Of a stretch of DNA of 64,000 nucleotides, positions 42,199 through 58,716 are shown piece after piece. The notes below the pieces were generated by a model. The model worked only from the letters and a program-made list of their open reading frames with translations. It did no database searches and was not told where the DNA came from. The translations under genes were made by a program, and so were the position numbers. How positions within the stretch are numbered: the stretch's first letter is position 1; every line of letters begins with the position of its first letter. Source of the DNA: Cacajao melanocephalus (Eukaryota > Chordata > Mammalia > Primates > Pitheciidae); contig CAUYLG010039403.1 of the NCBI GenBank assembly GCA_963573385.1, forward strand, positions 1-64,000. The letters run 5' to 3'.

Positions 42199-42452
42199 TT
42201 TTAATTATTATTATAAATAATATAGTGACAAATTATAATTATTATATCATATATGTTACATGTATAATATATGTAATATATTATAGATAATATATACTAT
42301 TATCTATAACTATATATTTTTATAATATATAAATATATCATTATATTTTATTTATTATATATAACATAAATATATTTTTATGATATGTAAGATATGTAAC
42401 ATATCATTATATTATATAAATTATAACAAATAATTGTTAATTATTTATTATC
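42199..42452. repeat. AT-rich tract with internal hairpins
   Basis: About 250 bases almost wholly A/T, with tata/atat runs. An example fold pairs 42281-42292 with 42298-42309 across a 5-base loop. Confidence 0.92.
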
Positions 42453-44134
42453 ACTGTGAATCAGAAACAACAATGTTAGTTCCCTAAGACATCTAAGGCT
42501 GGGCCTGGGGAATCACCCTCAAGTCCACTCCCTCAGCCATCACCACATGTAACATGCACATAGAGCACTAATACCCTCAGCTTTTGTCTTACTTCATAAA
42601 TACCTTCCTGCACTCCGTTCCCTACTGGTTCTCAGTCCTGCCAGATTCTGGCCTCCTGGTTTACTTTCCCCTCTGTTGCCTCGGACATGACTGAGGTTAC
42701 TGCTGCTAGAGCCCATGCCTTTCACTACCCTACTCTGCCAGAAGGCTCTCTCTGACTAGTGATGGCTGGGGTGAATTCTGTTAGGATTCTTATCCTCTGT
42801 CCCAAGAAGAATGAAGGCTCCTCAAGCTTCAAACCAATTTCAGAACCACTTGGGGCAGAGATGACATATGTCAGCCACTACTGCTTCTTTAGCACTGACT
42901 TCACACCATCCCCTAGCTATGAAAGGGAATCCATATTGCAAATAACCTGTAATTATTATGTGGGTGCATTACCACAGCAATGGGTCTGGGTATTTTAGCT
43001 GACTTAGATCATCCCCTAAGGAAGCATTTTACCCTTTGTTGCAATCAGCCTTCTCACACTGGGTTCCAGCCTTCTGCCATCAGTTGAGATTTTGGTTTCT
43101 GTGAGAAGCTGGGTTGAAGAGTGTGTCTTCAAGACAACAAGTTGTTTGTCAAGGCAAACCACAAGTCACAAATGGACATTATCTACACATTTTCTTCTGG
43201 ACCATCAACATATTTACTGAGCTCCTCCTCTTTACCTCCTCCTCAAGTCTCTAACAGCTTTGACCTCAGATTTGCCGCACACTGTGATTCTTCCATTTGC
43301 CCTACAGTACTCAAGATTCTTGGATGCAGACAACTGAAATGGATTTTGTCTTAAGCAGATAAGGAATCTTCTGGCAGACTAATAGGTAGCTCCTAGAATT
43401 GATGAGAAGCCTGAAGAAACAGCAGCAAGAAATGAGCCAGAACCAAGAGAGATTAAGAGATCAGAATAGCCAAATCTACATGTCTGTCAGGGTACACTGG
43501 ACTGCTGTCACTGACAACCTCTCCCCTACCTGCACAAGACATAGAAATGACACTGGAAGCCCTGCAGACACTGTTGTCACTAGACACTGGATGCTGCTGC
43601 CACTGTCACTTCTGCCAAAATGAGTTATTTCTAGGCCTTGCTTCTCCAGTCTAGAGTTCTTAGTGGTCTAGATCACATGGCATGCCCTTATTGCCATGAA
43701 TATGGAAACTGAGTCATTGGCCTTGCACTTTAGTGATGGAAAGTGGGCCCTATAGAAAGGGGTTTGACATTGAACACTAAAGACAAAACTATTATATACC
43801 TCTACTCACATTCTATTTTGGCCCAATGTTTAGCCCCAGAAGACTGCAGACTCCAATTTTTTATTATGGACCATGTTTGGGCATTCCATATTCCATGAAG
43901 CTCCAACCTGTGCCCATCCTGCTTTTCAGAGTTTACAATGCTAGCTAGACATTTATAGCTTGTAATGACTTTGTCCCAGTAGGCATCCCAAGTTAAGACT
44001 ATTTTAGTTCCTGTTTAAAATGATCAGGTCAAATTCTGCCCCTAACATACACTGAATTTATATTGAGTCATTTGAGTATTTTGTATGATTACCCAAAGGT
44101 TGAGGAATTATTTTCTTTTGTGTTTTAGAGTTTG
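42453..44134. other. Unique sequence with a possible old repeat
   Basis: About 43300-43625 ('ttcttggatgcagacaactg' and onward) has the look of an old interspersed repeat that I cannot classify. Frames at 42759-42998, 43121-43354 and 43399-43623 carry no domain. Confidence 0.4.
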
Positions 44135-44335
44135 AATAACAGTAACATTTATTAAAGGCCTATTACGTATAGACATATTATAATTGTTACCATAATCTTG
44201 TATGATCACTCGTTTTCACAAATGAGGAAACTGAGGCTCAGTGAGGTTAAGTGATTTGCCCACAAAACTAGTAAAGCCAATTATATTCTGATTCCTCATC
44301 CTGTCTTTTCCCCACTGTGCCATGCTGCCTCACCA
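44135..44335 (-). mobile_element. MIR SINE
   Basis: 'aacatttattaaaggcctat', 'aaatgaggaaactgaggctc' and 'gaggttaagtgatttgccca' give the antisense MIR order. Confidence 0.85.
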
Positions 44336-44751
44336 GAAAAACTAAGAGTTCTATAGATACATTATTCCATATGCAGGTAGAGCTAAAATTATGCCTACCA
44401 ATTTTGCTTCAGATTTTAGATGTGCGCTTACTGTTTCTTGCCTGACGATTTGCTTTCTATACTTGCCTGACAGAGAAGGTAGCAGATGCACTGTGTGAGC
44501 AGAAGAAAAACAAAATGTGTCCTCATGCCAAAGTCAAAATTAACTCTAACAAGAGGGAAAAGTTGAAGAAGGCAATTTGCTTTGCGATAGAGTTTACTTT
44601 AAATCACCCATGTTTCTATGATATTTTACAAATCGTAGATGCTATTGGGAATCTACCTTTTAAAAAATTGTTTATTTAATGCAAAGGTTGCAATTTTTTT
44701 CAGAGTAATAGTTTAACACTTCTTATTTGTTTACATTTTTTCTTTCCCTAC
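44336..44751. other. Unique AT-rich sequence, no gene seen
   Basis: Nothing recognised. Confidence 0.45.
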
Positions 44752-44850
44752 TTGACTCTGTGATCCATGGAGACCATATGTCCTATTCATCTTTTTATCC
44801 CTAGTACCGAAAAAAAGTAGGAACTCAAAATTTAATGATTTAGTGAAGGA
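44752..44850 (+). mobile_element. L2 3' end
   Basis: 'gtcctattcatctttttatc', 'cctagtaccg' and 'ggaactcaaaatttaatgat' follow the sense L2 3' end. Confidence 0.68.
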
Positions 44851-45009
44851 AAGAAGGAACAAATAACAAGCAAATTATTATCAAGGCAATAATAGTATAA
44901 AGGAGGTTGGGCAGACAAGGCTAAGATCTTTTCTCTCCTAACCACAGAGTTCTTTCTAGTCCTCTATCAATCTCCTTAACAGGACAGGAGTCCCTCTCCT
45001 GAAGTGTAA

Positions 45010-45308
<299 letters not shown>

Positions 45309-45344
45309 TGTAAAGGGTTCTTAGAAGGAGGCAGATTCAAATTC

Positions 45345-45590
45345 AGCCAACACCCACTGAGCACCTGCTGTGTGTCAGGAGCTTTTCATGTACATTACCT
45401 TATGTGAAACATCTAATAAGCTCGTAGCTATTATTATCTCCACTCTTCAAATGAAAATGCTTGGGCTAAGAGAGGTTAAATGCTTTGCCCAGGGTTACAC
45501 AGCTAATTAAGGGCAGGGTTGGAAGTGAAACCTGGTCTCAATGAAAGCTCAGCCCTCATTCTACACCTGCCCTGCTCCATCCCCATAGTT
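45345..45590 (-). mobile_element. MIR SINE, near full length
   Basis: 'cactgagcacctgctgtgtg', 'ttcatgtacattaccttatg', 'cccagggttacacagctaat' and 'gaagtgaaacctggtctca' follow antisense MIR order. Confidence 0.86.
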
Positions 45591-45602
45591 TATCAATCCA
45601 TG

Positions 45603-45939
45603 TACAGTCACGTGTTGTTTAACAACCCTAATACCTTCTGAGAAATGCATTGTCAGGCAATTTTGTCATTGTGTGAACATTACAGAGTGTGCTTACACAA
45701 AACTAGATGGTATAGTTTACTATGCACCTAGGCCATATGGGATAGCCTATTGCTCCTAGGCTACAAACTATACAGCATGCTACAGCCTACTGAATTGGTA
45801 GGCAATTGTAATGCCATGGTAAGTATTTGTGTATCTAAACATAGAAACGATACAGTAAAAATACAATATTATAATCTTATGGGACCACCATCATATATGC
45901 GGCTTGTTGTTGACCAAAATATTGTTGTGTATAACTGTA
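45603..45939 (+). mobile_element. Tc1/mariner-type (Tigger-like) DNA transposon, internally deleted
   Basis: It starts tacagtcacgtgttgtttaa and ends with the reverse-type 'gttgtgtataactgta', so the ends are inverted and TA-bounded. Inside are 'tgtcattgtgtgaacattac', 'ttgctcctaggctacaaac' and 'taatcttatgggaccaccat', landmarks of a common mammalian mariner-like family. It is too short to encode a transposase; subfamily not assigned. Confidence 0.78.
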
Positions 45940-46155
45940 TCATATTTCAGTAGAATTTTTGGCACATCTTTTTCACAGCTATACTATTGTATAGCCCTGC
46001 AATAGAGATGATTTTTATAAATAATAGTCTCTTAAATTATATGAAATATGGTCATGGTTTCCCCCAAAACATATTAAGTCCACCATCCCTATTCTATACC
46101 ATTACCTCTGACCAGGAGTTAGTGTTGGAGACCTCCATTCTGTTTGTACTGTTAA

Positions 46156-46476
<321 letters not shown>

Positions 46477-46486
46477 ACCTGTAATA

Positions 46487-46867
46487 ATTTAAAGACTGTT
46501 GGGAAGATATCTCTGATTTTTTTTAAATTCTTTTTTTTTTCAGATAACTACCAGAAATCTGTAGCTTAGTGTATAGTCATTTAGTTGGCTGATTTCTTCT
46601 TAGTCTCCTAATGGAGACCACTTCAGAGGCAAAGAGAATTTTGATTGGGAGTTAGATGCACATCAGTTAGGGCACTGAAGCCATTTGAGAGGGCAATGGA
46701 GTACTTTGGAAAATATAAAAGGTGCCTCAAAAGAAGATTAAACAAGAAAGGATTGGGTTGAGGAGTGGAATTTAAAATGGTAGTAAGCATTTTAAGAAGG
46801 TAAATAAAATATATCCCAAACACAGACTACCTTACATTAAAAAAATTATTTATAAAGAGACTATGGC
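46487..46867. other. Unique sequence, no gene seen
   Basis: Nothing recognised. Confidence 0.45.
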
Positions 46868-46978
46868 CACTAGGATGGTGAACAAAGGGAAGCTCTAATT
46901 TCACATTTATGAGTTAACCAAATGCCCAAGGTAAAGTGAAATAGTCTGTAAATTATATTTTAACATCAAAATAATTTT
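46868..46978 (+). repeat. Direct repeat, copy 1 (111 bp)
   Basis: It matches 47233-47343 at 110 of 111 bases, starting cactaggatggtgaacaaag. The only difference is t/c in 'aaccaaatgccc'. Confidence 0.97.
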
Positions 46979-47232
46979 AACATTATATTTTAAATTTTAA
47001 ATTTTAAATTATATTTAAAATTTAAAATTTAAAATTTTATTTTAAATTATATTTAAAATTTTAAATTTTATTTTAAATTATATTTAAAATTATATTTAAA
47101 ATTTTAAATATAATTTTAAACTATATTTAAAATTATATTTAAAATTTTAAATTTTATTTTAAATTATAATTTAAAATTTTAAATTTTAAATTATATTTTA
47201 TTTTAAATTATATTTTAACATCAAAATAATTT
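46979..47232. repeat. Expanded TTTTAAA-type AT minisatellite between the direct repeats
   Basis: Irregular units such as attttaaattttaaatt and atatttaaaattatattt fill about 225 bp. The last 28 bases (47205-47232) repeat the end of the flanking copy (46950-46977). Confidence 0.93.
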
Positions 47233-47343
47233 CACTAGGATGGTGAACAAAGGGAAGCTCTAATTTCACATTTATGAGTTAACCAAACGCCCAAGGTAAA
47301 GTGAAATAGTCTGTAAATTATATTTTAACATCAAAATAATTTT
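47233..47343 (+). repeat. Direct repeat, copy 2 (111 bp)
   Basis: Second copy, 365 bp downstream of the first. Together they suggest duplication of a unit carrying an AT tract. Confidence 0.97.
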
Positions 47344-48929
47344 GTCAATGATTATTACACTGTCCTAAGAAAAAACTATTGCCTCTTCTGCATGTTATCA
47401 ACCAAAAACATTCTCAAAGTTGACTATTTAGGTTATGACTAACAAGTATCCGAAAGGCAAGAAATCTGCATTTGACCCTGGGTCATTGGGTCCAGTTCCT
47501 GTCTCATCTAGGAAGACTTCTCAGTTCAACAAAAGTTTTGTCCCAACCCAGAAGCCACAGGCCAATTTCCAGGTCAATACCAAGACATTTGTATAACCAG
47601 TTCTAGGCCCAGCAGTCACAGTGATAGAATAATAGCCTCTCTTTTGCCGACCTGAAAAGTCAATATCACAGTTTACTGAACAGGCCAAAATGGTGCCTAC
47701 CATATTGACAGCTCCTATCTAATGGGACTCCAACCCACAGCACCTGATAGGAAGATGAAGCCCTAAGGTTTCCTCAAAGATAACATGGCTATGTTGTGTA
47801 TTTCAGGACCCAACTCCACAGTTGTTGCTAATTGGACCAGGGGAAGGTACCTGAAAGAACGTGCATTTTAGGTTCCCCAGCAGCCTATGAAGTAATCTGG
47901 TTCAATAGCACTTTCTGATTCAGTATCCAAATTGTACTTACTGGGTTGTTTCTGTTTGCAAGATATGTAAAATACAATGATGCAGGAAAAGACAACTGGT
48001 GATTGGAAGTAGAAGCAGAAGTAGACACAGAAAGGAACAGATCTAAAGGGAGAAGCTAAGTTACTTTAGTGGTGGAGCAGTAACTCAACAATAAATGTCC
48101 AGTTCTATTTTCTGAGACAGCTGGCTGTGTTTCCTGTTTTTCCTGAGATATATTATTTATTCAGATTATCCTGAGTTCTCCTGAACCCCAATATATCAAT
48201 TAGAAATGCCTAATTTTGTGGTGGTAATAAGTAACATGAATATTTCAGAGTTTAATACAACAAAAAGTTATTTCATTTTTGCAGAAAAATCTGCTCCAGG
48301 TCTGGGACAGTGTCTAGGGTATACATCCTTTATTACTAGCTGGGAACTGATCACTGGCTCTTAAATACTTCTTCCTACATGTGATATATTACTTCTACTC
48401 CCAGCCAATTGGCTGGAGTTCATCATATGGTTCATCTGATTGCAAGGGAACTAAGAAATGTGATTTCCAAATGAGAAGAAGAAAACTGGATATATGAGTG
48501 AATCAGTGGGATAACTTGCTACCACCCCTTTAACTCTTCATTGGGACCTTATGTTAATCATTTTAGCTCCTCTTACACGTCAGTGAAACCCATCAGGTAG
48601 TATTACATTCATGTGATTTACTCACCTTTGATTCACTCTCAGACACACCTAGACACACCTCTTGCCACTAGCAAATTTGATGCCTCATGATAAATAAAAT
48701 TTATAGCAAGCAGGGACTTGCATTGTTGGGTAGATTATTTCAGCTGCATTTTTTCCCTTCTAAAATAAGAATCGTAGCAGAGAATGATGGATTTCTGCCA
48801 TGTGGGGGGAAAAAAGATAAAGAGAGCTATTGAGATCCTCTCAGTAGGACCGAACTACTATAATTTATTTCTTTGCAAGTTATTATAGGAGGGTGAATTC
48901 AATCTAAAAAGGAGAAAAGGAGGAAGGAA
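47344..48929. other. Unique sequence with a possible old unclassified repeat
   Basis: About 48235-48500 ('caacaaaaagttatttcatt' to 'tctgattgcaagggaac') resembles the unclassified repeat near 23 kb. A 10-bp tandem (agacacacct twice) lies near 48641. No gene seen. Confidence 0.4.
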
Positions 48930-49150
48930 GCTAAAATTTACTGAGTATCTACTATGTGCCATCACTTTACACAGCTATTATCTCATTTATTTACCACCAA
49001 GCAGTATCTGTGGGCTAGAGAGTGCTGTTTTTCAGTTAATTAAACTAAGACATGAAGAAGTTATATGATTTGCCCAAAATCACACAACTAGTACATGGTG
49101 CTCCAAGAATTCAACCCAGGTTTCTAAATCCAGACCTCCAAATCCACGCT
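48930..49150 (-). mobile_element. MIR SINE
   Basis: 'tttactgagtatctactatg', 'gatttgcccaaaatcacaca' and 'attcaacccaggtttctaaa' follow the antisense MIR order. Confidence 0.84.
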
Positions 49151-49514
49151 TCTCAAAATTTCGTGAAGCATGAAAAGCAGCAAACCTAAAATACACCCTA
49201 GGAGAGATGACCCAGATTTTCTGGGGCTATTCCAAAAAGAAATAATGTTCAGGAAGGACTGAGCTGATTTTAGGAAAGCCCCCAAAGCTTTTGACGATGG
49301 CAATCTCTCATGCATTCATTTATGCTTTCACTTATTCAAACAGATTTAATGAGTCAGGATAAAAAGGAAATAAGGATAAAAAGACAAGACTGAAGTCCCC
49401 GTTCTCGAGTTTGTGCACTATATTTAGGCCTAGACCCATGAGTAAACAGACAATTATGATACAGGGAGATAAGAACTGTATAGGTGTAAGCAAGTGCCAT
49501 TAAGGGTCCTAACC

Positions 49515-49965
49515 CAGTGCTGCTATTCAGTTCCCTGGGAAACAGACTCAGAGGGATATTTGTGTGCAGGAGGCTTGCTTTCAGAATTAGCACCCATAGG
49601 GTGAAGTGAAAACAGCTGAACTGGGCTAAAGGAGAAGTTGGATTATGATGTAGTTGCCACAAAGTCCTCAGCCTTTCTATGGGAGAATTATGGAGCTAAG
49701 ATGGTCTACGGAGTTGTCCCAACTGGGGCAATGGGACCAGGTTTATTAAAATATAAACTTCTGAATCAAGTAATCATTGTAGTCATTCCTGGGCTGGCTC
49801 TAGGAAGGAAAGCATGACCTGAAGCTCTCGTCAACCAAGGGCAATCTCCAGAACAAAATGTTGCCAAGATCTATCATTACCAACACTCCCAGCAGTTAGT
49901 GAAATCTGTGCTTCAGTCCTGAGGAGATAGAGGAATGCAAGCAGCACACCATAGCATCCACTACA
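49515..49965. other. Unclassified insertion inside the L2
   Basis: It starts near 'agttccctgggaaacagact' and separates two L2 blocks. It may be an old LTR-type element. Edges are uncertain and no target duplication is clear. Confidence 0.4.
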
Positions 49966-51015
49966 CCCAACTGCAAGGAAGATTTCCTGAAGAAGATGGC
50001 CCTGGAGCTGAGTCCTAAAGGACTAGTAGGAGTTGTACCTGTCTTTGCCAGGTCCAAAGACATGCCCAGGTCTGAAGAAAGTGTATCCAGGGAGGTTTAT
50101 CATGCCTGTGGGAGCACATAATGCGTAAAGGAAAGTAGCAAGCGCTGAAGTTAAAGAGGAGAGTGGAGGCCAGATCCTGCAGAATGATGGCATGCTCTGC
50201 TAAGAAGTTTGGATTTTTTTCCTGAAGGCAAAGGGAAGGCATTCAAAAACTATTCAGAAAGTGACATAATTGGATTTGCTTTGTAGAAAGATCATACTGG
50301 CAGCAAGTAGAGATTATGTTTGATGAGGATAAAACTGAAGGAAGAGAAGCAGACTCATTAGCAGGCTGTGACAGTAATCCCAGAAAAAAAGAATAATACT
50401 TGAGCTGACAAGTAGCAGTAATGGTGAGAATGGATGGATAGAAGAGGACAGATTCCAGGGATATTAAGTGGGTAAAACTGAGAAAACTTAAGAAATCAGT
50501 GGCATGTTATGGGTAGGAAAACTTAGACTTAAGACGTAGGATGGTTCCAACCATTTGTTGATACAAATCTGGAAGGAAAGATGGTAAGTTCAGTTTTGAA
50601 CACCTTGTCTGTGGAACATTCATGTAAAGATTTCCAGCAACCCTTTCCTGAAGCTCAGGAGAGAAATCGGAGTTGGATAAAAAAATCAGTCAATAGTAGG
50701 TAGAAGCCACAGAAATGGATGAGATCATTGGAGGAGCATATACTTGCGAGTGCACAGAGACACAGGAGAAAAACAATATTTAAGGTGGAAAGGAGTCCAC
50801 AAAAAACTGCTAGAAATGTAGGTAGAAAATCAAAAGAGAGGAAAATAAGAAGTGAAGAGAGAGTATCAAAAAGTACCAAGTGTAGATGAATGCTACTGAA
50901 AAATAAAGGAAGATATTTTCCCAGAGGATTGAAGAAGTAGAGGGTCATGAGTGACCTTGGCAAGGAATGTTTCAATGACATGGAGAAGACAGGTCAAAAT
51001 AAAGAGAATACAGAA

Positions 51016-51350
51016 AACACAGATGAACCTTGAAGACATTCTGCTAAGTGAAACAAGCCAGTCACAAAAGGACAAACTACATGATTCCACTTATAAGGGC
51101 CACTTAAACTTCTCAAATTCATAGAGACAGAAAGTAGAACGGTGGTTGCCAGAGGCTGGGTAGAGGCAGAATAGAGTTATTGTTTAATGAGTAGAGGGTT
51201 TCCATGTGGGAAGATGAAAAGATCTGTAAATGGATTGTGGTGATGGTTGCAGAATAGTGTGAATGTACTTAATGCCACAGAACTGTACACTTAAAAATGG
51301 TTAAAATGGAAAGCCTTATGTTATGTACATTTTAGTACAATAAGAGAGAC
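51016..51350 (+). mobile_element. L1 3' end (L1M-like) inserted in the L2
   Basis: 'cagatgaaccttgaagacat', 'aagccagtcacaaaaggaca', 'ggtggttgccagaggctggg' and 'cagaactgtacacttaaaaa' are sense landmarks of an older L1 3' end. Confidence 0.88.
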
Positions 51351-51640
51351 TAAAGAAATGAATGAGAGATGAGAAAATGGAAGGACCGAATGTAGCCACA
51401 TCTCAAGAAACTTGAATGGGAAGAGAAGGAGAAACAGAGTAATAGCTAGAGAAGAGGGTAGGGTTAAGGGGTGCCTTTTTGGGAGACAGCCAGTAGAGAG
51501 GGAGCTATTAAAGGTACAGCAAAGAGAGATGCAGAGTACTGTGGGCTGAGCAAGACAAAACGATGGTGAAACAGGTCCTTGAGAGCTGCCTCTGAATCCC
51601 TTTCTAGTGAACACTGAGGGAAGTAGGATGACATAATGGA

Positions 51641-52601
<961 letters not shown>

Positions 52602-52616
52602 AAACATGGCCTTCTT

Positions 52617-53808
52617 AATTAAATACTTTTCTACTTAAATTTGAACTTATTGCATGTTATTTTTATGGTGTATTATTTAAAATACCTACAAGAAAAATAT
52701 ATACAAATTGTGGAATCCTTTGAGTCAAAGAAAAAAGTAGTTAAATAAAAAAGTTAATTATTTTTTCCAGAGAGAGAAAAGAGGGGAGGAGTTTCTTTAG
52801 AAGCACCACATCTAATTCATATATTTTAGGTCTGTCTAAATGGTCCTTGCAAATTATCATCACACACATGAAAAATAATTCTCAAATACTGTACTGTATT
52901 TTATTCTGTCTAGACATAAAAGTTTATGAATTACAAATATAGGAATCCTTAACATATCTATTCATGAACATGCACATACACTCAAAGTGCCTGTGGAAGA
53001 TTTGGCTGTTAGTTATGGTTAAATGAATTTGCATAATTTCTTAGTTATATAAAGATACAAGACCAAGAAATCAGATACAAACAGAAATGCTCTCAATTTC
53101 AGAGCCCTGACATGAATTGAGTGTTGGGCTTTCAGTAGCAACCTTTAGAATATACAGATGGCCACAAGAGATCTCCTGTTTTGGATACATGTATGATCTC
53201 ATCATTAAAGAAAACCTTCAGAGTCATAACATGAGTCAATAATAATAATACTAATATACACATAATCTGTGCAACTATACAGTATACATTAAACCCAGAG
53301 AATAGGTACATTTAAAAATCTTGATTTTATATATAAGAAGTATGTCACAATGGCCACAAAATATATGTAATCCAAGTATGACACAAAAGCAAGTATGTTT
53401 TAGGAGTCACCTATATTGTACTCAAAGAATAGGCATTAAGATATTAAGGATATGCCACATTAAAAATGAAAGATGGCATTATCCTCTGAGATCTGAAACA
53501 TATGAACCAATTAAAGGTTGTAAGAAAAAAAGACAAGAAATTAAAAGATTGGTCTTTTCTAAGAGGATGTCAAGCAAGTGAAGACAAGGTCTCCTTTCAA
53601 CATTTTCTTTAATAAGCAAGAAATAGGGATGTTCTGTATTTACACTGTTAATGCTAAAATACTTCCTTTTCTTTAAAAGAATAGAAAACAGAACATTATG
53701 TTCTTTTAATGAGTCTACTATCTGAGCATCACTGAGGTGTGCAAAGTACTTTCTAGGCCAATTACTCAACTGTTGCTTTGACAAGGCCTGTCATACCAAT
53801 TCAATATT
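52617..53808. other. Unique AT-rich sequence, about 1.2 kb
   Basis: Frames at 53321-53581 and 53479-53784 overlap on opposite strands and show no domain. Confidence 0.5.
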
Positions 53809-53811
53809 TAA

Positions 53812-54138
<327 letters not shown>

Positions 54139-54164
54139 TAATTTTTCAGAAAATATAATTATAG

Positions 54165-54461
54165 GCCTGGCACGGTGGCTCACGCCTATAATCCCAGCAC
54201 TTTGGGAGGCCTAGGTGGGCAGATCACCTGAGGTCAGGAGTTGGAGATCAGCCTGGCTAACATAGTGAAACCCCTTCTACACTAAAAATAACAAATTAGC
54301 CAGACGCAATGGCACACGCTTTTAATCCCAGCTACTCGGGAGGCTGAGGCTGGAGAATAGCTTGAACCCAGGAGGCCGAGGTTGCAGTGAGCTGAGATCG
54401 AATCACTGCACTCCAGACAAGGTGACAGAGTGAAATCTGTCTCAAAAAAAAAAAAAAAAAC
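54165..54461 (+). mobile_element. Alu, first of a head-to-tail pair
   Basis: Full sense Alu ending in a run of about 18 A, directly followed by a second Alu. atataattatag precedes it at 54153-54164 and recurs after the second Alu. Confidence 0.94.
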
Positions 54462-54768
<307 letters not shown>

Positions 54769-54780
54769 ATATAATTATAG

Positions 54781-55629
54781 TAAATGTTTTTAAAAGGAAA
54801 AATATATTCTACATTGTTGAAATACTGTCCTAGTAAAAGATGATAAATTTTTTCTAACTTACATATTAATCAGTATATATGTGCTATGTATATGAAGTCT
54901 TAAGTTGGAAGAAAGAACTTTCAAAGTAGTTTTGGCACAATGAAGCTTCAAAAATAGGTCTCTCTATGGTTTTATAAAGCCAGACCATATCTCATAAAAT
55001 TTCTGAAGCCAATGAGAAGACCTATCCAAAATCAATTATTCTTTGTTACTTAAATATTCTAAATTTTTTGGAACCCACCTTCAGAAACTCTCCGATATTA
55101 CATTTGGAATCAAAGGAAATGTAAGATTTTCCTAAAATTGTCAAATTATTGCCCGCCATGGTGTCCAAATATTTTCAAACAAAAATGAAGGTGAATGGTT
55201 TAACATGGTTTCAAAATGTAATATTAAAATTTCAACTGTCTTGAAAAATCTGGAAAAAGTAGTTGCAGCTACATATCCTCCATCTATCCACCAGGTAAGT
55301 GCCTAGGAACAAAATAATGTTTTTCTTTCTCTTGTACTTTAAACTACACTCATTTCTTTGATATATTTTTTTTTAACTCCCCACAATTAGCAAATAAACT
55401 TGGTCAAAACTAAGCCTATTGCCTAATTACTTTTTTGTCATCAACATAAAGTGCCACTTTCCAGTGCAGATATATTCAGATCTAAATTAATTATCTCCAA
55501 CACAAAATTTTCTTGCAATACAATTAAAGTATCCAGGATCAAATGGCTTTTTTTGTTTGAATGTTGTCTGTCTATGATCATTAACCAACTGAAAAATTTT
55601 TTACTATTTTTAAATTGTTAATTTTTTTT
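54781..55629. other. Unique AT-rich sequence, no gene seen
   Basis: Nothing recognised. Confidence 0.45.
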
Positions 55630-57097
<1,468 letters not shown>

Positions 57098-57300
57098 GCA
57101 GTGAGGTATAGTGAGAAAAAATTAAGCCTTGGTGTCAAACAGACCTGGATTCAAACTCCAGGTCCACTGTTTACTAATTGTGCAATTTGAGGAAATGTAT
57201 TTGACTTTTTGAAGCCTTAATTTCTTCATCTAAACAATGAGGATAGTAACTTGCAGAATGGTTGTAAAGAGTAAACGAAGTAATAACTGTAAAGGTTCCA
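57098..57300 (+). mobile_element. MIR SINE
   Basis: 'cagacctggattcaaactcc', 'ctaattgtgcaatttgagga' and 'cttaatttcttcatctaaac' follow sense MIR order. Confidence 0.84.
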
Positions 57301-57348
57301 GTGCTCCCCAATCTTCAGCTCCCATCACTGCTGTTTTGCTCTTCATAG

Positions 57349-57673
<325 letters not shown>

Positions 57674-57794
57674 GCGCTTCTTTTACTGTTCCCTGTTGCT
57701 TCTCTACTGTGAAAACAGGAACCTCTGCTGCCCTGTTCATCACTGTATCCATAGCCCCTGCTGTTTGCCAGTAATACCTGAAAGTGTAGACACC

Positions 57795-57985
57795 AGCAGA
57801 AAACTTGTGTTTGAATCCTGACTCTACTACTTTCTACTATGTGATCTTGGCCAAATCAGTCAACCTCTCTCCACCTCAGTTTCCTCATTTGTAAAATGAG
57901 GCTAATCATAATACTTACCTCAGAGGATTAAATCAGTTGCTTGTGGAATTATCCCTCACACACAGTTAACACACAATAGATGTTA
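57795..57985 (+). mobile_element. MIR SINE
   Basis: 'gtttgaatcctgactctact', 'ctatgtgatcttggccaaat', 'cctcagtttcctcatttgta' and 'ttacctcagaggattaaat' give clear sense MIR order. Confidence 0.9.
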
Positions 57986-58100
57986 GAATCTGTAATCAAT
58001 GGAAAATTTTTATTGTTCCTAATCTTCTATGGCCTGAGGAATGAAATAATCAGGTTTATTTAAATGAGTTTAAAACAACAAATTTTTCTATTAATCAGGT

Positions 58101-58420
<320 letters not shown>

Positions 58421-58716
58421 CTTTTTCTTTTTTTCTTACTATATGATTGGACTCCATTTTTTCTGTTCCACGTATATAGATTTGCAGTTTTCTTCTAAGC
58501 CAACCAGTTTGCCTGTGTTCCCATGTACAAATGTTTGCGTTTTATTCAGATAGCCAACCATATCAATAGCCAAGTCCACAGTTCACCATGATATCAGTAA
58601 AGCAGTGATATTTATAAATCTTAACACCTAACTCATTTCATAATCTAATAAAACTGTCAAATATTTACATTGTGTATTCCATTTCTTTGTGTCAATTATC
58701 ACCTATTTATCTTCAA

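Larger units (their letters stand above)
49310..51640 (-). mobile_element. Second long L2 LINE fragment, interrupted twice
   Basis: It begins with the antisense L2 end ('tgcattcatttatgctttca') and continues from about 49973 through 'gatttcctgaagaagatgg', 'agaagtttggatttttttcc', 'gagtgaccttggcaaggaat' and 'ccagtagagagggagctatt', the same order as in the L2 at 5421-7215 but extending further. The unclassified block at 49515-49965 and an L1 at 51016-51350 interrupt it. Reverse frames at 50655-51090 and 51321-51653 are broken L2 coding remnants. Confidence 0.78.
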
